A stretch of DNA of 64,000 nucleotides. Origin: CAZTAR01 sp043813895 (GTDB taxonomy: Bacteria > Planctomycetota > Phycisphaerae > UBA1845 > UTPLA1). Made by a program: the position numbers and the translations under genes. The stretch lies in contig JBDRKQ010000102.1 of NCBI GenBank assembly GCA_043813895.1, forward strand, positions 4,179 through 68,178, given 5' to 3'. Below are positions 33,391 to 42,364 of this stretch, piece by piece (position 1 is the first letter of the stretch; the number at the start of each line of letters is the position of its first letter). Below the pieces are notes generated by a model. It had not been told where the DNA came from and did no database searches. It saw only the letters and a list, made by a program, of their open reading frames with translations.

Positions 33391-36027
33391 GTGGTCGCAC
33401 TGCGCTGCCCTCGCGAGACACCGAGACACATGGAAGAAACGCCGAAACAGCCGAATGCCGAGGACCACTCGGCCGAGCAGGAGATCCGACTTGGCGGGTC
33501 GGGCGGGGAGGGGTCCGCGCCACTGTACGAGGGCCTGCCGACCGGCACCGGTCTAGGTAAGTATCGCATCCTGGAGCGGTTGCGAACCTCTCACAATGCG
33601 GTCGTTTACCGCGCGCGTGACGCGATGCTGGACCGGCTTGTCACTGTCAAACAGATGACGCCGACCCTGATCGACAACCCGATCGCCTGCGGCCATTTCA
33701 AGCGGGAGGCTCAATTCCTGGCGAGGATTCCGAAAGACGCCCAGAGCGTCGTCAACATCCACGAGCTCATCGAGGAAGAAACGGGCTTGTTCATCGTGGA
33801 GGAGTTCGTGGAGGGCCGATGGCTGGAATCTCTGATTGCCAAACGTATGACGGACTTGCCGGCCGCAGCGCGACTGCTGATGACGATCGCCCAGGGGCTT
33901 CGAACGCTGCACTGCCTCGGAATCGTTCACCGCGCCGTCCAGCCCAGTAACATCATTGTCGCCCGGAACAACAAGGCTAAGCTCGCCAATCTCTCGACCG
34001 CCGCGCACGAGGGAGACACGACCGCCCCACCGGTCATTGTGCCCAAGTACTCCGCGCCCGAGTTGCTCGATGAGGCGGAGTACGACGATCGGGTTGACAT
34101 CTACTCGTTGGGGATTTGCCTGTTTGAATACTGTGTCGGCCGTCGAGCCTTGCACGAGTACGTCGGGTGCGCAAGTCTGGGTGCGGCGTCGGCCGTGAAG
34201 GTGTGGACCCAGTGGCAGACCGACATGGCGGCGTGCCTGCCTCCCGCCTCGGAGTTGAATCCGCAGGTGCCGGTGGAACTCTCGGCGATCCTGGCACGGA
34301 TGACTGCAAAGCACCTCGACGAGCGGTTCGCGACCGTTGAGGAAGTGCTGGACGCGCTCTTGGAGATACGGGGACAACGCGCTCGACAATTGGGCTACCG
34401 CAGTAGGCCGGCATCCGACAGGCTGCTGCCGCCTCCGGAGCGGGAAGCACGGGTGCAGGCCTACATGTTGCGCGCCATCACGACCGAGGCCATCCTGTCC
34501 ACACCGGTACCGCCCGGTCAGGTTCGCTTTCCGGTATCGACCACGAAACACACTGTGCGGCGTCATCCGGAGAGGACCGCTCCGTCGAGTCTGGAAGGCG
34601 GCACGGGAACAGCGAGGACGCCGACCGTACCGGACGTTCCCACGCCGTTGTTGCCGCGGGTCACTTCCGCACGTCGCAGGCCGGTCGTGAAGCTACCCCC
34701 CCGACCCGTGGAGGCCGAGGCGATCCCGACACCGCAGGAAGTCCAGGAGGTACACCGGGAACGTCATCCGCACTTGTTGGCCTGGATCCTCTCAGCGGTA
34801 TTCCTCTTTGCCACGGTCGCGGCAGGCGGCACATGGCTCTGGTACAACTACATGGGGCCGGGCTTGACACATCCCATCGAGGCAGTCGTCGCTGACGGCA
34901 TGGCCGCTTACGACCACGGCGAATTCGAGCTGTCAAAGGCGAAGCTCCTTGAAGCGACGCAGATGCACGCGAACGCCCAGAAGTTCATACAGATGCGGGG
35001 CAGGGCCGAAAAGTGGATATACATGGTGGATGCGCAACTGGCCGTGGCAAGGAACGACTTTGATGCAGCGCTCCAACACCTGCGCGAGGCGGAAAAATGC
35101 GGACTCGATCCCGCCCAGATCTCGACGTTGCAGCGCTTGTGTTGGACAAAGCGAGACACACTCCGTGTTGCAGAGGAGATGACCCGTGATATCGAGGGCG
35201 GTCGCCTGACCGACGCGGAGCTGAAGCTCTCGGAATACCGAGACAAAGCCGAAGCGAGCGGTCTTGATCCCTCCCGAGTCGTTGATCAGGTCAACCATTC
35301 CCGGCAGGATCAGAAGTACCAGGAGATTCTCCGGCGAGCTCGAGCAGCCCTCGAAGAACACGACTTCGACCAAGCGTTCCTGGCCTGCAACGACGCTGAA
35401 CGAATCCGGAGTACGAGCGAGACCCGCTATCTGCACCGAGAAATCACGGATGCAAAAGAACGTGTGCGCCTGATCGCCCTGGCGGACAATGCGTTTCTCG
35501 AAAAGGACTTCGAGGCGGCGTCGAAGGCATACGAGCGAGCGAACCAGATAGAAGCGACTGAACCGGTTGAGACGCGTGCGCGAGCGGCCCGTGCATACCT
35601 GTTGTATGAGGACGCCCAAGAGGCAATCAAGGACGGGGATCTGATCAAGGCGGAGAAACTCCTTCGCAGCTCGGCGCGAAAGTTTCCGACGCCCCACGCC
35701 AGGAAACGCCTGCAGAAGCTCGCACCTGCCTTCAAGGCGGCTCGACTCGTCCAGCGGGCCGACCGGGCTCTTGAGCGAGGCGACTACGCCACCGCCATCG
35801 AGTTGTACGAGGAGGCCATTCCGAGGCTGCCGGCTCCCGCCGACACGCTCACGAAAGAGAAGCTGGTCAGGGCTCGACAAGATCGACTGACTGTGCAGGG
35901 CGACGAAGCCTGCGAGGCGCGCGACTGGGCGGAAGCACTGAGGCTCTACAAAGAGGCCAAGCGGCTCGGCCGCAACGGCGATATCGACAAGAAGATTGAA
36001 GCGGTCGAAGCCAGGCTCAGCCGATGA
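33391..36027 (+). CDS. Membrane-anchored pseudokinase with TPR/coiled-coil C-terminus
   Basis: This 878-residue protein has a Ser/Thr kinase-like domain at about residues 50-330. VTVKQ (Lys87) and FKREAQFLARI (Glu of helix C) are present, as are PELL and VDIYSLGICLFEY. The catalytic loop, however, reads VHRAVQP with Ala182 instead of Asp, the DFG site reads NLS (200-202), and the Gly loop lacks its glycines. One membrane helix lies near 462-489 (AWILSAVFLFATVAAGGTWLW). The exported ~390 residues are helical repeats, for example ASKAYERANQIEATEP and TAIELYEEAIPRLP. GTG 33391 has AGGGGGA upstream; ATG at 33430 is an alternative. It probably acts as a scaffold or sensor, not as an enzyme. Confidence 0.85.
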   Translation: MVALRCPRETPRHMEETPKQPNAEDHSAEQEIRLGGSGGEGSAPLYEGLPTGTGLGKYRILERLRTSHNAVVYRARDAMLDRLVTVKQMTPTLIDNPIACGHFKREAQFLARIPKDAQSVVNIHELIEEETGLFIVEEFVEGRWLESLIAKRMTDLPAAARLLMTIAQGLRTLHCLGIVHRAVQPSNIIVARNNKAKLANLSTAAHEGDTTAPPVIVPKYSAPELLDEAEYDDRVDIYSLGICLFEYCVGRRALHEYVGCASLGAASAVKVWTQWQTDMAACLPPASELNPQVPVELSAILARMTAKHLDERFATVEEVLDALLEIRGQRARQLGYRSRPASDRLLPPPEREARVQAYMLRAITTEAILSTPVPPGQVRFPVSTTKHTVRRHPERTAPSSLEGGTGTARTPTVPDVPTPLLPRVTSARRRPVVKLPPRPVEAEAIPTPQEVQEVHRERHPHLLAWILSAVFLFATVAAGGTWLWYNYMGPGLTHPIEAVVADGMAAYDHGEFELSKAKLLEATQMHANAQKFIQMRGRAEKWIYMVDAQLAVARNDFDAALQHLREAEKCGLDPAQISTLQRLCWTKRDTLRVAEEMTRDIEGGRLTDAELKLSEYRDKAEASGLDPSRVVDQVNHSRQDQKYQEILRRARAALEEHDFDQAFLACNDAERIRSTSETRYLHREITDAKERVRLIALADNAFLEKDFEAASKAYERANQIEATEPVETRARAARAYLLYEDAQEAIKDGDLIKAEKLLRSSARKFPTPHARKRLQKLAPAFKAARLVQRADRALERGDYATAIELYEEAIPRLPAPADTLTKEKLVRARQDRLTVQGDEACEARDWAEALRLYKEAKRLGRNGDIDKKIEAVEARLSR

Positions 36028-36183
36028 CATCGCGCCAATCCCGCGACGCAATTGAGGTTTGAAGAGCCGAAGAAACGCATTGTTTCTACTTGAGGCCCGC
36101 CCCACGAATCGCGAGCCGTGGGCTTGAACCACTCTCACTTCACTCAAGCGTGAACTGCCCCCGGCTTTTTTCTCGAATTCGAT

Positions 36184-36206
36184 GAACTTTCCCTATCCGC
36201 CGCGTC
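36184..36206 (+). promoter_or_regulatory. Possible ECF-type promoter upstream of the sigma gene
   Basis: GAACTT (36184-36189) is followed after 13 bases by CGTC (36203-36206), then ACTAGTA. This resembles the GAACTT / GTC pattern used by several ECF sigma factors and would allow autoregulation. The predicted transcript would start close to the ribosome-binding site AGGA before ATG 36226. The evidence is a motif match only. Confidence 0.3.
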
Positions 36207-36225
36207 ACTAGTAGGATGGAACGCG

Positions 36226-36780
36226 ATGGCGGAACTAAGCGTGGACATCGAGCGGCTCTACTCTGAGATCGGGCCTGGCATCTGGAAATACCTGCGGCGG
36301 CGTGTCGTGGACGCGGTCGTCGCCGAGGAGTTGCTCCAGGAGACGTTCCTCGCAGCCGTCGAACGACCTGCGGCGCTGGCGGCGGCCAACAGCCGGCGTG
36401 CCTGGCTGTTTGGCATCGCTCGCAACCTCGCGCGGGAACACGCCCGCACCGTGGCGAGACGACATGCCGTCGGGCTCGCGCAGGAACCGGCGGCAAGCGC
36501 GACTCCGGATGATGATCCGAGACTGGAGACGATGCGACGGGCGATCAAGTCGCTGCCCGATCGTCAACAAGAAGTGCTCGCGCTTCGATTGCGAGAGGAT
36601 CTCTCGTACGCGGAAATCGCCGAGGCGCTGGAAGTCCCGGTGGGCACCGTCCGCTCCCGCATCCACCACGCCGTCGCCGCGTTGCGGGACTTAATGGCGA
36701 CCGCGGACCCGCAGATGGGCACCAGAGAAAGTGCCGCTACGGTGTCACCTGCGGCCGCGGCAACGGAGACTGAGCCATGA
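36226..36780 (+). CDS. ECF-type RNA polymerase sigma factor
   Basis: This 184-residue protein has region 2 at about residues 10-75 (IEYRLYSEIGPGIWKYLRRR-like start, AEELLQETFLAAVERP, then RAWLFGIARNLAREHAR). Region 4 covers about 105-150 (SLPDRQQEVLALRLREDLSYAEIAEALEVPVGTVRSRIHHA). The C-terminal ~25 residues are low-complexity. It directs RNA polymerase to a small regulon. Its stop overlaps the next gene by four bases (ATGA), and that gene encodes a single-span protein suited to be its anti-sigma factor. The start at 36226 has AGGA upstream. Confidence 0.92.
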   Translation: MAELSVDIERLYSEIGPGIWKYLRRRVVDAVVAEELLQETFLAAVERPAALAAANSRRAWLFGIARNLAREHARTVARRHAVGLAQEPAASATPDDDPRLETMRRAIKSLPDRQQEVLALRLREDLSYAEIAEALEVPVGTVRSRIHHAVAALRDLMATADPQMGTRESAATVSPAAAATETEP

Positions 36781-37292
36781 ACCAGGAAACTCTCGAACGG
36801 CTCTTGATTGATCGAACGCTGGGCGAGCTGCCGACGGAAACGACAGAACTGCTCGAGGCATACCTGCGACTTCAGCCCGATCGTGGGGTGCTCGAAGCGC
36901 GGGTGGGCGAGACAGTGCGGTTGGCCCACCTGGCCCTGGGAGCCAGGGAGCCGACCACGGGAGCTGCCCTGCCGCCGCTTTCCGCACGTGTACGGGCGGG
37001 CGCGTCGTCTCGTCGAACGTACGTCGGGCGCTGGCGAAGGCATCTTGCAGTCGCCGCGGGACTCCTGTTGGCATTCTTCCTGGGAAGCTCGCTAACGTCG
37101 CCGGACGCAATGCACAGCAGGACCCCGATGGCACAAAGCGTACGCGGACCACATCGCACAGCGATCCGCTCATCGGAGTTCTGGTCTCTGTCGCGCCTGC
37201 AGGCCGATCGGGCATCCCGTACGGCTACCAGAACTCAACGCGTCAAGTGGATCGGACCTTTGACTCCCTCGAGAATTGGAGAAGAATCATGA
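36777..37292 (+). CDS. Single-span membrane protein, putative anti-sigma factor
   Basis: This 171-residue protein has a short N-terminal cytosolic domain (MNQETLERLLIDRTLGELPTE, helices to about residue 60). One membrane helix lies at about 84-102 (HLAVAAGLLLAFFLGSSL), followed by a basic, probably disordered exterior tail. It lacks the HxxxCxxC zinc motif of ZAS anti-sigma factors. Its place, coupled by 4-base overlaps to the ECF sigma gene before it and the lipoprotein gene after it, suggests it controls the sigma factor. The size and topology fit; the function is inference. Confidence 0.6.
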   Translation: MNQETLERLLIDRTLGELPTETTELLEAYLRLQPDRGVLEARVGETVRLAHLALGAREPTTGAALPPLSARVRAGASSRRTYVGRWRRHLAVAAGLLLAFFLGSSLTSPDAMHSRTPMAQSVRGPHRTAIRSSEFWSLSRLQADRASRTATRTQRVKWIGPLTPSRIGEES

Positions 37293-38716
37293 AGGGCACA
37301 CTGAAGTTGGTCACAATCCTCCTAACGGTCTCACTCGCCGCCGGCTGCATCCCCGAGAAGCGAATCGTTTGGTCTCCCGACGGGAAGCGGGCCGCGATCG
37401 CAACCGACAACGGCCTCTACTTTGTCGATGGCGACGGCAAAGTGCTGAAGCCCCGCTTGCCCGAAGGCCCGGCCACATGTGACTGGTTCCCGGACAGCCA
37501 CAAGGTCGCCGTGATGCACGTAAGAAAGGCCAAGCACTGGGACGATCTCTCGCCCCTGTTCGACGGCGAGAAGACGGCACAAATCAGAGAAGAAGCGGAG
37601 AACCTCAAGAAGCGACTCCTCGCCTATGAGGGAAACTGGGACGACTTCAAGGCTGACCCGGAAGACCGTCTCGCCTCCGACATCGAAATGGCGAGCATCC
37701 TGTATGTACGCGACCGGATGCCGAGCGGCCTCGAGGAGAAGCTGGGAGAGAAGTGGACGGAGGCGCAGGCGATTGAAACCGACATCCGCCGTGTCCAGGT
37801 CTTCGAGGTCACCGACGACGAGTTGCGCCCGGGCCGAGTGTTGCTCACGACGACGCGCGGGGTAGCGGGTCTTCGAGTCTCGCCGGACGGCAGGCATCTC
37901 GCTTTCCTCATGCCGTCGGCGGAAGGCCGCGACGACACGCCGGCGTTGCACGTCCTCTCGTTGGTCGACGCGCCCAGCATGCCAAGCACGTCGGGCGGAC
38001 CGAGCGGGCCGGCGCGCATGATCTCGGCCAACACGGCCTTCTACTACGACTGGAGCCCGGACGGCCGGAGCCTGGCGTTCATCCGCGGCATGGGCCCGGA
38101 GGCGTGCGGTGACAACGTACAGCTTGGGGTGCTGTCGACCGTGTGTGTTGCGGACGACAAAGGGAAGCTCCTTGAAGAATGGCGGGATAGCAAGGACCAC
38201 ACGGGGCTTCTGTTTAACTGCTTCCTGACGGTCGAGTGGCTGTCCGACGGACGTTTGTTCTTCACGTCCGCGGAGCTCACGCTGCCGGCGACGTCGCGCG
38301 ATATGCCTCAGCGATGGTCGGTGTTCGCAATCGATCCGCGCACGCCCGCCGGCGTCATCCGTGTACTCGGCCGCGACTTCGGCGGAGACCTCGAGCCGGA
38401 CCTGGCCTACTTCGAGTTGAGCCCCGACGAGAAACGGCTTGCGCTGCCCTGCGCCGACGGACGAGTCTGCATCTATGAGATGGCGTCGGGCAAGACGACG
38501 GCCCTCGTGGGAAGCGAATTGCCCGGAGACAAGACGCGCACGCTGCCGTGTTGGCGGAATAACGACGAGGTGTGCCTGACCGCACCGTGGGTCGAGGTGG
38601 AGGGTGAGGAACCGAAGGTGCGCGTCGTGCTGTGGAAGGACGGGAAGCTACGAAGCCTGAGCGACACGTGGCCCTCGGAGATCGAAGAGGGCTGGTTGGT
38701 GGACCCCAAGCAGTAA
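37289..38716 (+). CDS. Lipoprotein with beta-propeller (PD40/WD40-like) repeats
   Basis: This 475-residue protein starts with a lipoprotein signal (LVTILLTVSLAAGC, lipobox LAAG-Cys at about residue 19). Repeated PD40-type blades follow: RIVWSPDGKRAAIATDNGLYFVD, GLRVSPDGRHLAFL, YYDWSPDGRSLAFI, FELSPDEKRLALPCADG. These sit in a TolB-like propeller. A helical insertion lies at about residues 85-165. The ATG at 37289 overlaps the preceding stop by four bases, and the longer frame from 37247 lies inside the upstream gene. It likely faces the periplasm and may be the sensor or output of the ECF module. Confidence 0.8.
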   Translation: MKGTLKLVTILLTVSLAAGCIPEKRIVWSPDGKRAAIATDNGLYFVDGDGKVLKPRLPEGPATCDWFPDSHKVAVMHVRKAKHWDDLSPLFDGEKTAQIREEAENLKKRLLAYEGNWDDFKADPEDRLASDIEMASILYVRDRMPSGLEEKLGEKWTEAQAIETDIRRVQVFEVTDDELRPGRVLLTTTRGVAGLRVSPDGRHLAFLMPSAEGRDDTPALHVLSLVDAPSMPSTSGGPSGPARMISANTAFYYDWSPDGRSLAFIRGMGPEACGDNVQLGVLSTVCVADDKGKLLEEWRDSKDHTGLLFNCFLTVEWLSDGRLFFTSAELTLPATSRDMPQRWSVFAIDPRTPAGVIRVLGRDFGGDLEPDLAYFELSPDEKRLALPCADGRVCIYEMASGKTTALVGSELPGDKTRTLPCWRNNDEVCLTAPWVEVEGEEPKVRVVLWKDGKLRSLSDTWPSEIEEGWLVDPKQ

Positions 38717-38771
38717 GCGCGGCGTGATTGCCTGGGGCCACCGGCGGCCCGTCCGCAAGTGGCGCCGCAGC

Positions 38772-38859
38772 CAATCCGAGCCCCGAGCGCAAGCGAGCGG
38801 GTCCGACGGGCCACGGCCCATTCGTGACGACCCCGCGCTGCTGCTTGGGGCTCGGATTG
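38772..38859. repeat. Palindromic element between convergent genes
   Basis: CAATCCGAGCCCC (38772-38784) and GGGGCTCGGATTG (38847-38859) are perfect 13-bp inverted arms with about 62 bases between them, including CGAGCGCAAGCGAGCG. It lies between the lipoprotein gene (plus, stop 38716) and the CARDB/NHL gene (minus, stop 38877). It could form a bidirectional transcript-end structure, but no T run follows either side. Confidence 0.65.
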
Positions 38860-38876
38860 AGAACCTCGCTATGGGG

Positions 38877-41753
38877 CTACTTCAACTTGCAGCGGTGAAC
38901 GTCGAAGGGAAACTCGTTCACGAAGAACGCCCACGCCTTGCCGCCGCCGGGATAGAGGTACAATCCGCGCGGCCGGTGATAGTTGCCCATGACATCCTCG
39001 GTCTCTATCCGCTCCAGCTTGGCAGTCTTGCCGTCGGACACGAACACGGCAATGCCCTTCCTGTAATCGTCGGGCACAACGGCCGGAATGTAGATGTGGT
39101 CGGTCTCGCTGACCAACGCCCGGCCGGCTTGCGTAACTGGAGGCAATTCGCGCAGGAACTCGGGCACTTCCCTGCTGAGGTCGTAGACGCGACAGCGCGT
39201 GCCGCCCTGGTCCGTGACACATAGCCGATTGTGCGAGCACCCAACGGCGTGCGGCCCCTCGAAGGCAAAGCCCTCGTCCAGCAAGGAGAGGAAGCGCCCC
39301 TGCGGATCGAGAATTTGAACGCGGTTGTTCTGAAAGTCCGCCACGTAGATGCGTCCGTTATCATCCACGGCAACGTCCTTCGGTGAGTAGAACTCGCCCG
39401 GCTCGTCGCTGGCAAAACCCGGCCACCACGGACGAGACGGAATGACCTCGACGAGGTCGCCACGATCGTAGAAGGCAAGAACGTGGTTCTCCGGATCGGC
39501 CACGACGAGGCGCCCGCTTCGGTCGATGGCAATCCCGGCGAACGCGGGTTCGTAGCCCTTGAAGGCCCTTGTCCGGACACCGAAGTGTTGGGTGCCTGAC
39601 TCTCCGTCCCAACAGAGCATCTGGGCCGGCCCGTCGCCCGCAAGCGTGATGTACGCCGCTTCGCGGTCCATTGCCAGGCTTATGCAGTCCTTGTCATAGA
39701 CGACGCAGCCGGGCGCAGACAGACTACTCTCGCGTCCCTGTTTGTCCACGATGGACGTGGCGAAGAACGTATCAAGCGAATAAGGTCCCTCGTAGCGCAA
39801 CTCGTCGAAATACGTACTCTCCGCACAGAAGTGCCATCGCCAGTGCTTCTGCACCGCGATCGAATCGAGCAGCCACGGCCTGGCGTCGTCCGTCGCGAAA
39901 CCGACCCGCTTGTAGATACGGAACTCCTCGATGTTCGTCATGGTCATTCCTTCCGGCAGGCACCAATAGACGTCCACGGGCGCCATCTCCGTCTTGTGAT
40001 CGGCCAGCTTGATAGCGATATAGGGGGGGCGTTCCAACGCGCCCGGATCACCGAATCGCGTGTACAGCCGATGAACGTACTCGTCCCGGTGACCGCGACT
40101 AAACGCAACGTTGCAGTCGAACAAGCGGAGAAAGTAGTAGGCCTCGGCGCCTTGGTGCGTCAGGCGCAGCAAGAGCAGGCCGTTCGAGCCGTCTGGCGCG
40201 ATCTTGCCAAATGGATTGGGCCCGAGCGCAAAGCCGCCAGGCGTCGTGTGTGTCGGCGTTTCCTGATCGAGCAACGTGACCCGCCCGCGCTCGTCCGTCT
40301 CGACGGAGTAGAGAGGATCTCCGCGACCGTAACCGGAAATGGTCCCGGCATACTCGCCCTCCGACACGAGTTGGAAGACTTCGGCAACGACGCCCACAAG
40401 GGGCGCCCCCGAGTTGGACAAGACCTCGATGGTGGTTTTCTTGGGCAGGCGGCTGAGATACTCCCCGCGACAACCTCGTGGTCGCCCCCGCATCGCATTC
40501 AAGGCGTTTACACACTGCTCGCTCAGACGGAAGCCGCCCGTGGTGTACATCAGGGTCGCCCGCACCGGGAAGATGTGCCGGATCTGGACGTAACGGTCCT
40601 TTCGATTGACGACCAGGCATTGGTCAATCGTCGTATCGGTTGTGTCCAGGTCGATCAGGCCGAGCTGTCGGCCGAGTTCCTGGAGTTGATCCCACGCGAC
40701 GCGGAGCGCGTGGTGCGGCAGGACTCGCTTGTTCTCGACTTTTCCAAACACCAGGACCGCCCCGTACTCGGCCAGCCCGTCCGGACGGCCGTCCCGCCGC
40801 AACCTGGCTTCCCACTTTGCGCGTTGTGCCGGGTCGGTCGGATCGTCCACAACCAGGATGCGGTCGCAACGGACACGCTCCAGGGCGCCTTGCGGCGCGG
40901 ACGGATACACGGAGGCCCGCATGAGACCGTTCATCGCCCTGAGCTGGTACTGCGCCCAGTCTTCGAAGCAAAACGAATCAACGACGTTCCGGACGGACCT
41001 GAACGCCTCGTAGCGGTCCTTCGCAACGACGACGGCAACGGGCTGCGCGTCGGTGAACTCGGTGAACGTGTTGTTCCAGCAAACGACCTCCTCTCCCTGT
41101 CCGTCAGGATCCACCTCGACCTTCAGCGTGTGTCGCCCCGTCTGCCACGCCCACTCTACCTGGAGCGCACTTTGGCCGCCGGGCACAAGCCCATCGATTG
41201 TGGCTGTGTGTACGACCGCGCCGTCGATCGAAACGCGCACAGGCACGGACGAGGAAGGCGCGGCGCCCGCGTTGAGAAGATGGACCTTGAAGACCGCGTT
41301 TGCGCCGGGAGCAAGGTTCCACGCGGTGGCCGCGGCGTCGATATCGAGACGTTCGAGCCCGTCCTCGCTGATGACGTGTCCGTGGTAGCTGGGATCGCGC
41401 GGCAGCCGTTCGACGTACGCGACGGTCAGGTCCGGGAGATTCGGAACGACGCCCTGCGCGTCGGTCCGCCGAAACTCGAACTCCTCCACGGACATGACGT
41501 CATACGCGTATGTCGTGCCGTCAAGCCGGAACAGCACGATCCTGTCGGCCCACTCCATGACTTTGCCCAGATGCTTGGAACCATCGGGCAGCGTGAGCAT
41601 GTCGGCGACACGCAGGTTGGCGGTTTCGAAACGATACGGCAGCATGTCATCGCGGACAGCGGCCGCATCGGGGTCCTGCGCCCCCACTGGGGATGCGAAC
41701 AGGAGTTGAGTCAGGGTTGTCAACAGGGCCGCAACACAGAGCACGATGCGCAT
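38877..41753 (-). CDS. Exported CARDB- and NHL-type repeat protein
   Basis: This 958-residue protein has a signal peptide (MRIVLCVAALLTTLTQLLFASPVGAQ). A CARDB-like Ig domain lies at about residues 105-240 (LPDLTVAYVERLPRD...GANAVFKVHLLNAGAAPSSSVPVRVSIDGA). A large middle region of unknown type covers ~240-700. Toward the C-terminus (about 735-930) are NHL beta-propeller blades: FAGIAIDRSGRLVVADPENHVLAFYD and PKDVAVDDNGRIYVADFQNNRVQILDPQG. ATG at 41753 is chosen because GGAGG lies six bases upstream and the signal peptide follows. Family knowledge suggests binding or structural roles outside the cell. It ends next to a palindromic element. Confidence 0.75.
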   Translation of the reverse strand: MRIVLCVAALLTTLTQLLFASPVGAQDPDAAAVRDDMLPYRFETANLRVADMLTLPDGSKHLGKVMEWADRIVLFRLDGTTYAYDVMSVEEFEFRRTDAQGVVPNLPDLTVAYVERLPRDPSYHGHVISEDGLERLDIDAAATAWNLAPGANAVFKVHLLNAGAAPSSSVPVRVSIDGAVVHTATIDGLVPGGQSALQVEWAWQTGRHTLKVEVDPDGQGEEVVCWNNTFTEFTDAQPVAVVVAKDRYEAFRSVRNVVDSFCFEDWAQYQLRAMNGLMRASVYPSAPQGALERVRCDRILVVDDPTDPAQRAKWEARLRRDGRPDGLAEYGAVLVFGKVENKRVLPHHALRVAWDQLQELGRQLGLIDLDTTDTTIDQCLVVNRKDRYVQIRHIFPVRATLMYTTGGFRLSEQCVNALNAMRGRPRGCRGEYLSRLPKKTTIEVLSNSGAPLVGVVAEVFQLVSEGEYAGTISGYGRGDPLYSVETDERGRVTLLDQETPTHTTPGGFALGPNPFGKIAPDGSNGLLLLRLTHQGAEAYYFLRLFDCNVAFSRGHRDEYVHRLYTRFGDPGALERPPYIAIKLADHKTEMAPVDVYWCLPEGMTMTNIEEFRIYKRVGFATDDARPWLLDSIAVQKHWRWHFCAESTYFDELRYEGPYSLDTFFATSIVDKQGRESSLSAPGCVVYDKDCISLAMDREAAYITLAGDGPAQMLCWDGESGTQHFGVRTRAFKGYEPAFAGIAIDRSGRLVVADPENHVLAFYDRGDLVEVIPSRPWWPGFASDEPGEFYSPKDVAVDDNGRIYVADFQNNRVQILDPQGRFLSLLDEGFAFEGPHAVGCSHNRLCVTDQGGTRCRVYDLSREVPEFLRELPPVTQAGRALVSETDHIYIPAVVPDDYRKGIAVFVSDGKTAKLERIETEDVMGNYHRPRGLYLYPGGGKAWAFFVNEFPFDVHRCKLK

Positions 41754-41902
41754 CTCGAACCTCCTCGCAGTCAAATAGAATCGCACCCATATGATGGCAC
41801 GAATAGCCGCCGAAGTCGAGTTGTTCTCACTCGGAACGATGCGGTCGGTATCACGCCGGCGAGGCAACAGGCCGATCTCCACCGGACACGGCTCCAACGG
41901 AA

Positions 41903-42328
41903 TCAACCGGCTTCGAGTTGCCGGAGGATCTTGGATTGAAGGGACTGCGCCTCACCCTCGCCGTATGTCCCCGCGTTCCAACGATAGCCCAAGCCATCGC
42001 CTTCGATCCGCGGAATGAGGTGGATATGAAGATGAAATACGGCCTGACCGGCTGACTCGCCGGTGTTCTGGAGGATGTTCAAGCCGGATGCGCCGGTCGC
42101 CTTCATCACGGCTCGGGCCAACATGGGAAGGTTGGAGGTCAGCGAGGCCAACACGTCCTGCGGGACGTCGAGGATGCTCGTGTAATGCTGTTTGGGAATC
42201 AGTAGCGTGTGCCCGGGAGACAACGGACCGATATCGAGGAATGCCAGCGCGCCGGAGTCCTCGAAAACGCGGATACTGGGAATGTCACCTGAGGCAATCT
42301 TGCAGAAGATACAGTCTGCTGCCGGCAT
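41903..42328 (-). CDS. HIT-family (histidine triad) nucleotide-binding protein
   Basis: This 141-residue protein has the histidine triad HLHIHLIPR at about residues 98-106. The N-terminal CIFCKIASGDIPSIRVFEDSGALAFLDIGPLSPGHTLLIPKQHY is characteristic of the HINT branch. HINT proteins hydrolyse purine nucleotide phosphoramidates. The C-terminal ~30 residues are longer than in typical HinT. It follows rplQ by about 36 bases on the same strand and may be the last gene of the ribosomal transcript. Confidence 0.93.
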   Translation of the reverse strand: MPAADCIFCKIASGDIPSIRVFEDSGALAFLDIGPLSPGHTLLIPKQHYTSILDVPQDVLASLTSNLPMLARAVMKATGASGLNILQNTGESAGQAVFHLHIHLIPRIEGDGLGYRWNAGTYGEGEAQSLQSKILRQLEAG

Positions 42329-42364
42329 GACAGGCCCTCGGCCCCCGGGCTCGTCGACAGAGGC

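Noticed and set aside
39831..41939. Long plus-strand open frame opposite the CARDB/NHL gene
   Set aside because: It is the antisense shadow of a clear coding gene in GC-rich DNA, with no signal peptide, domain or ribosome-binding site of its own.
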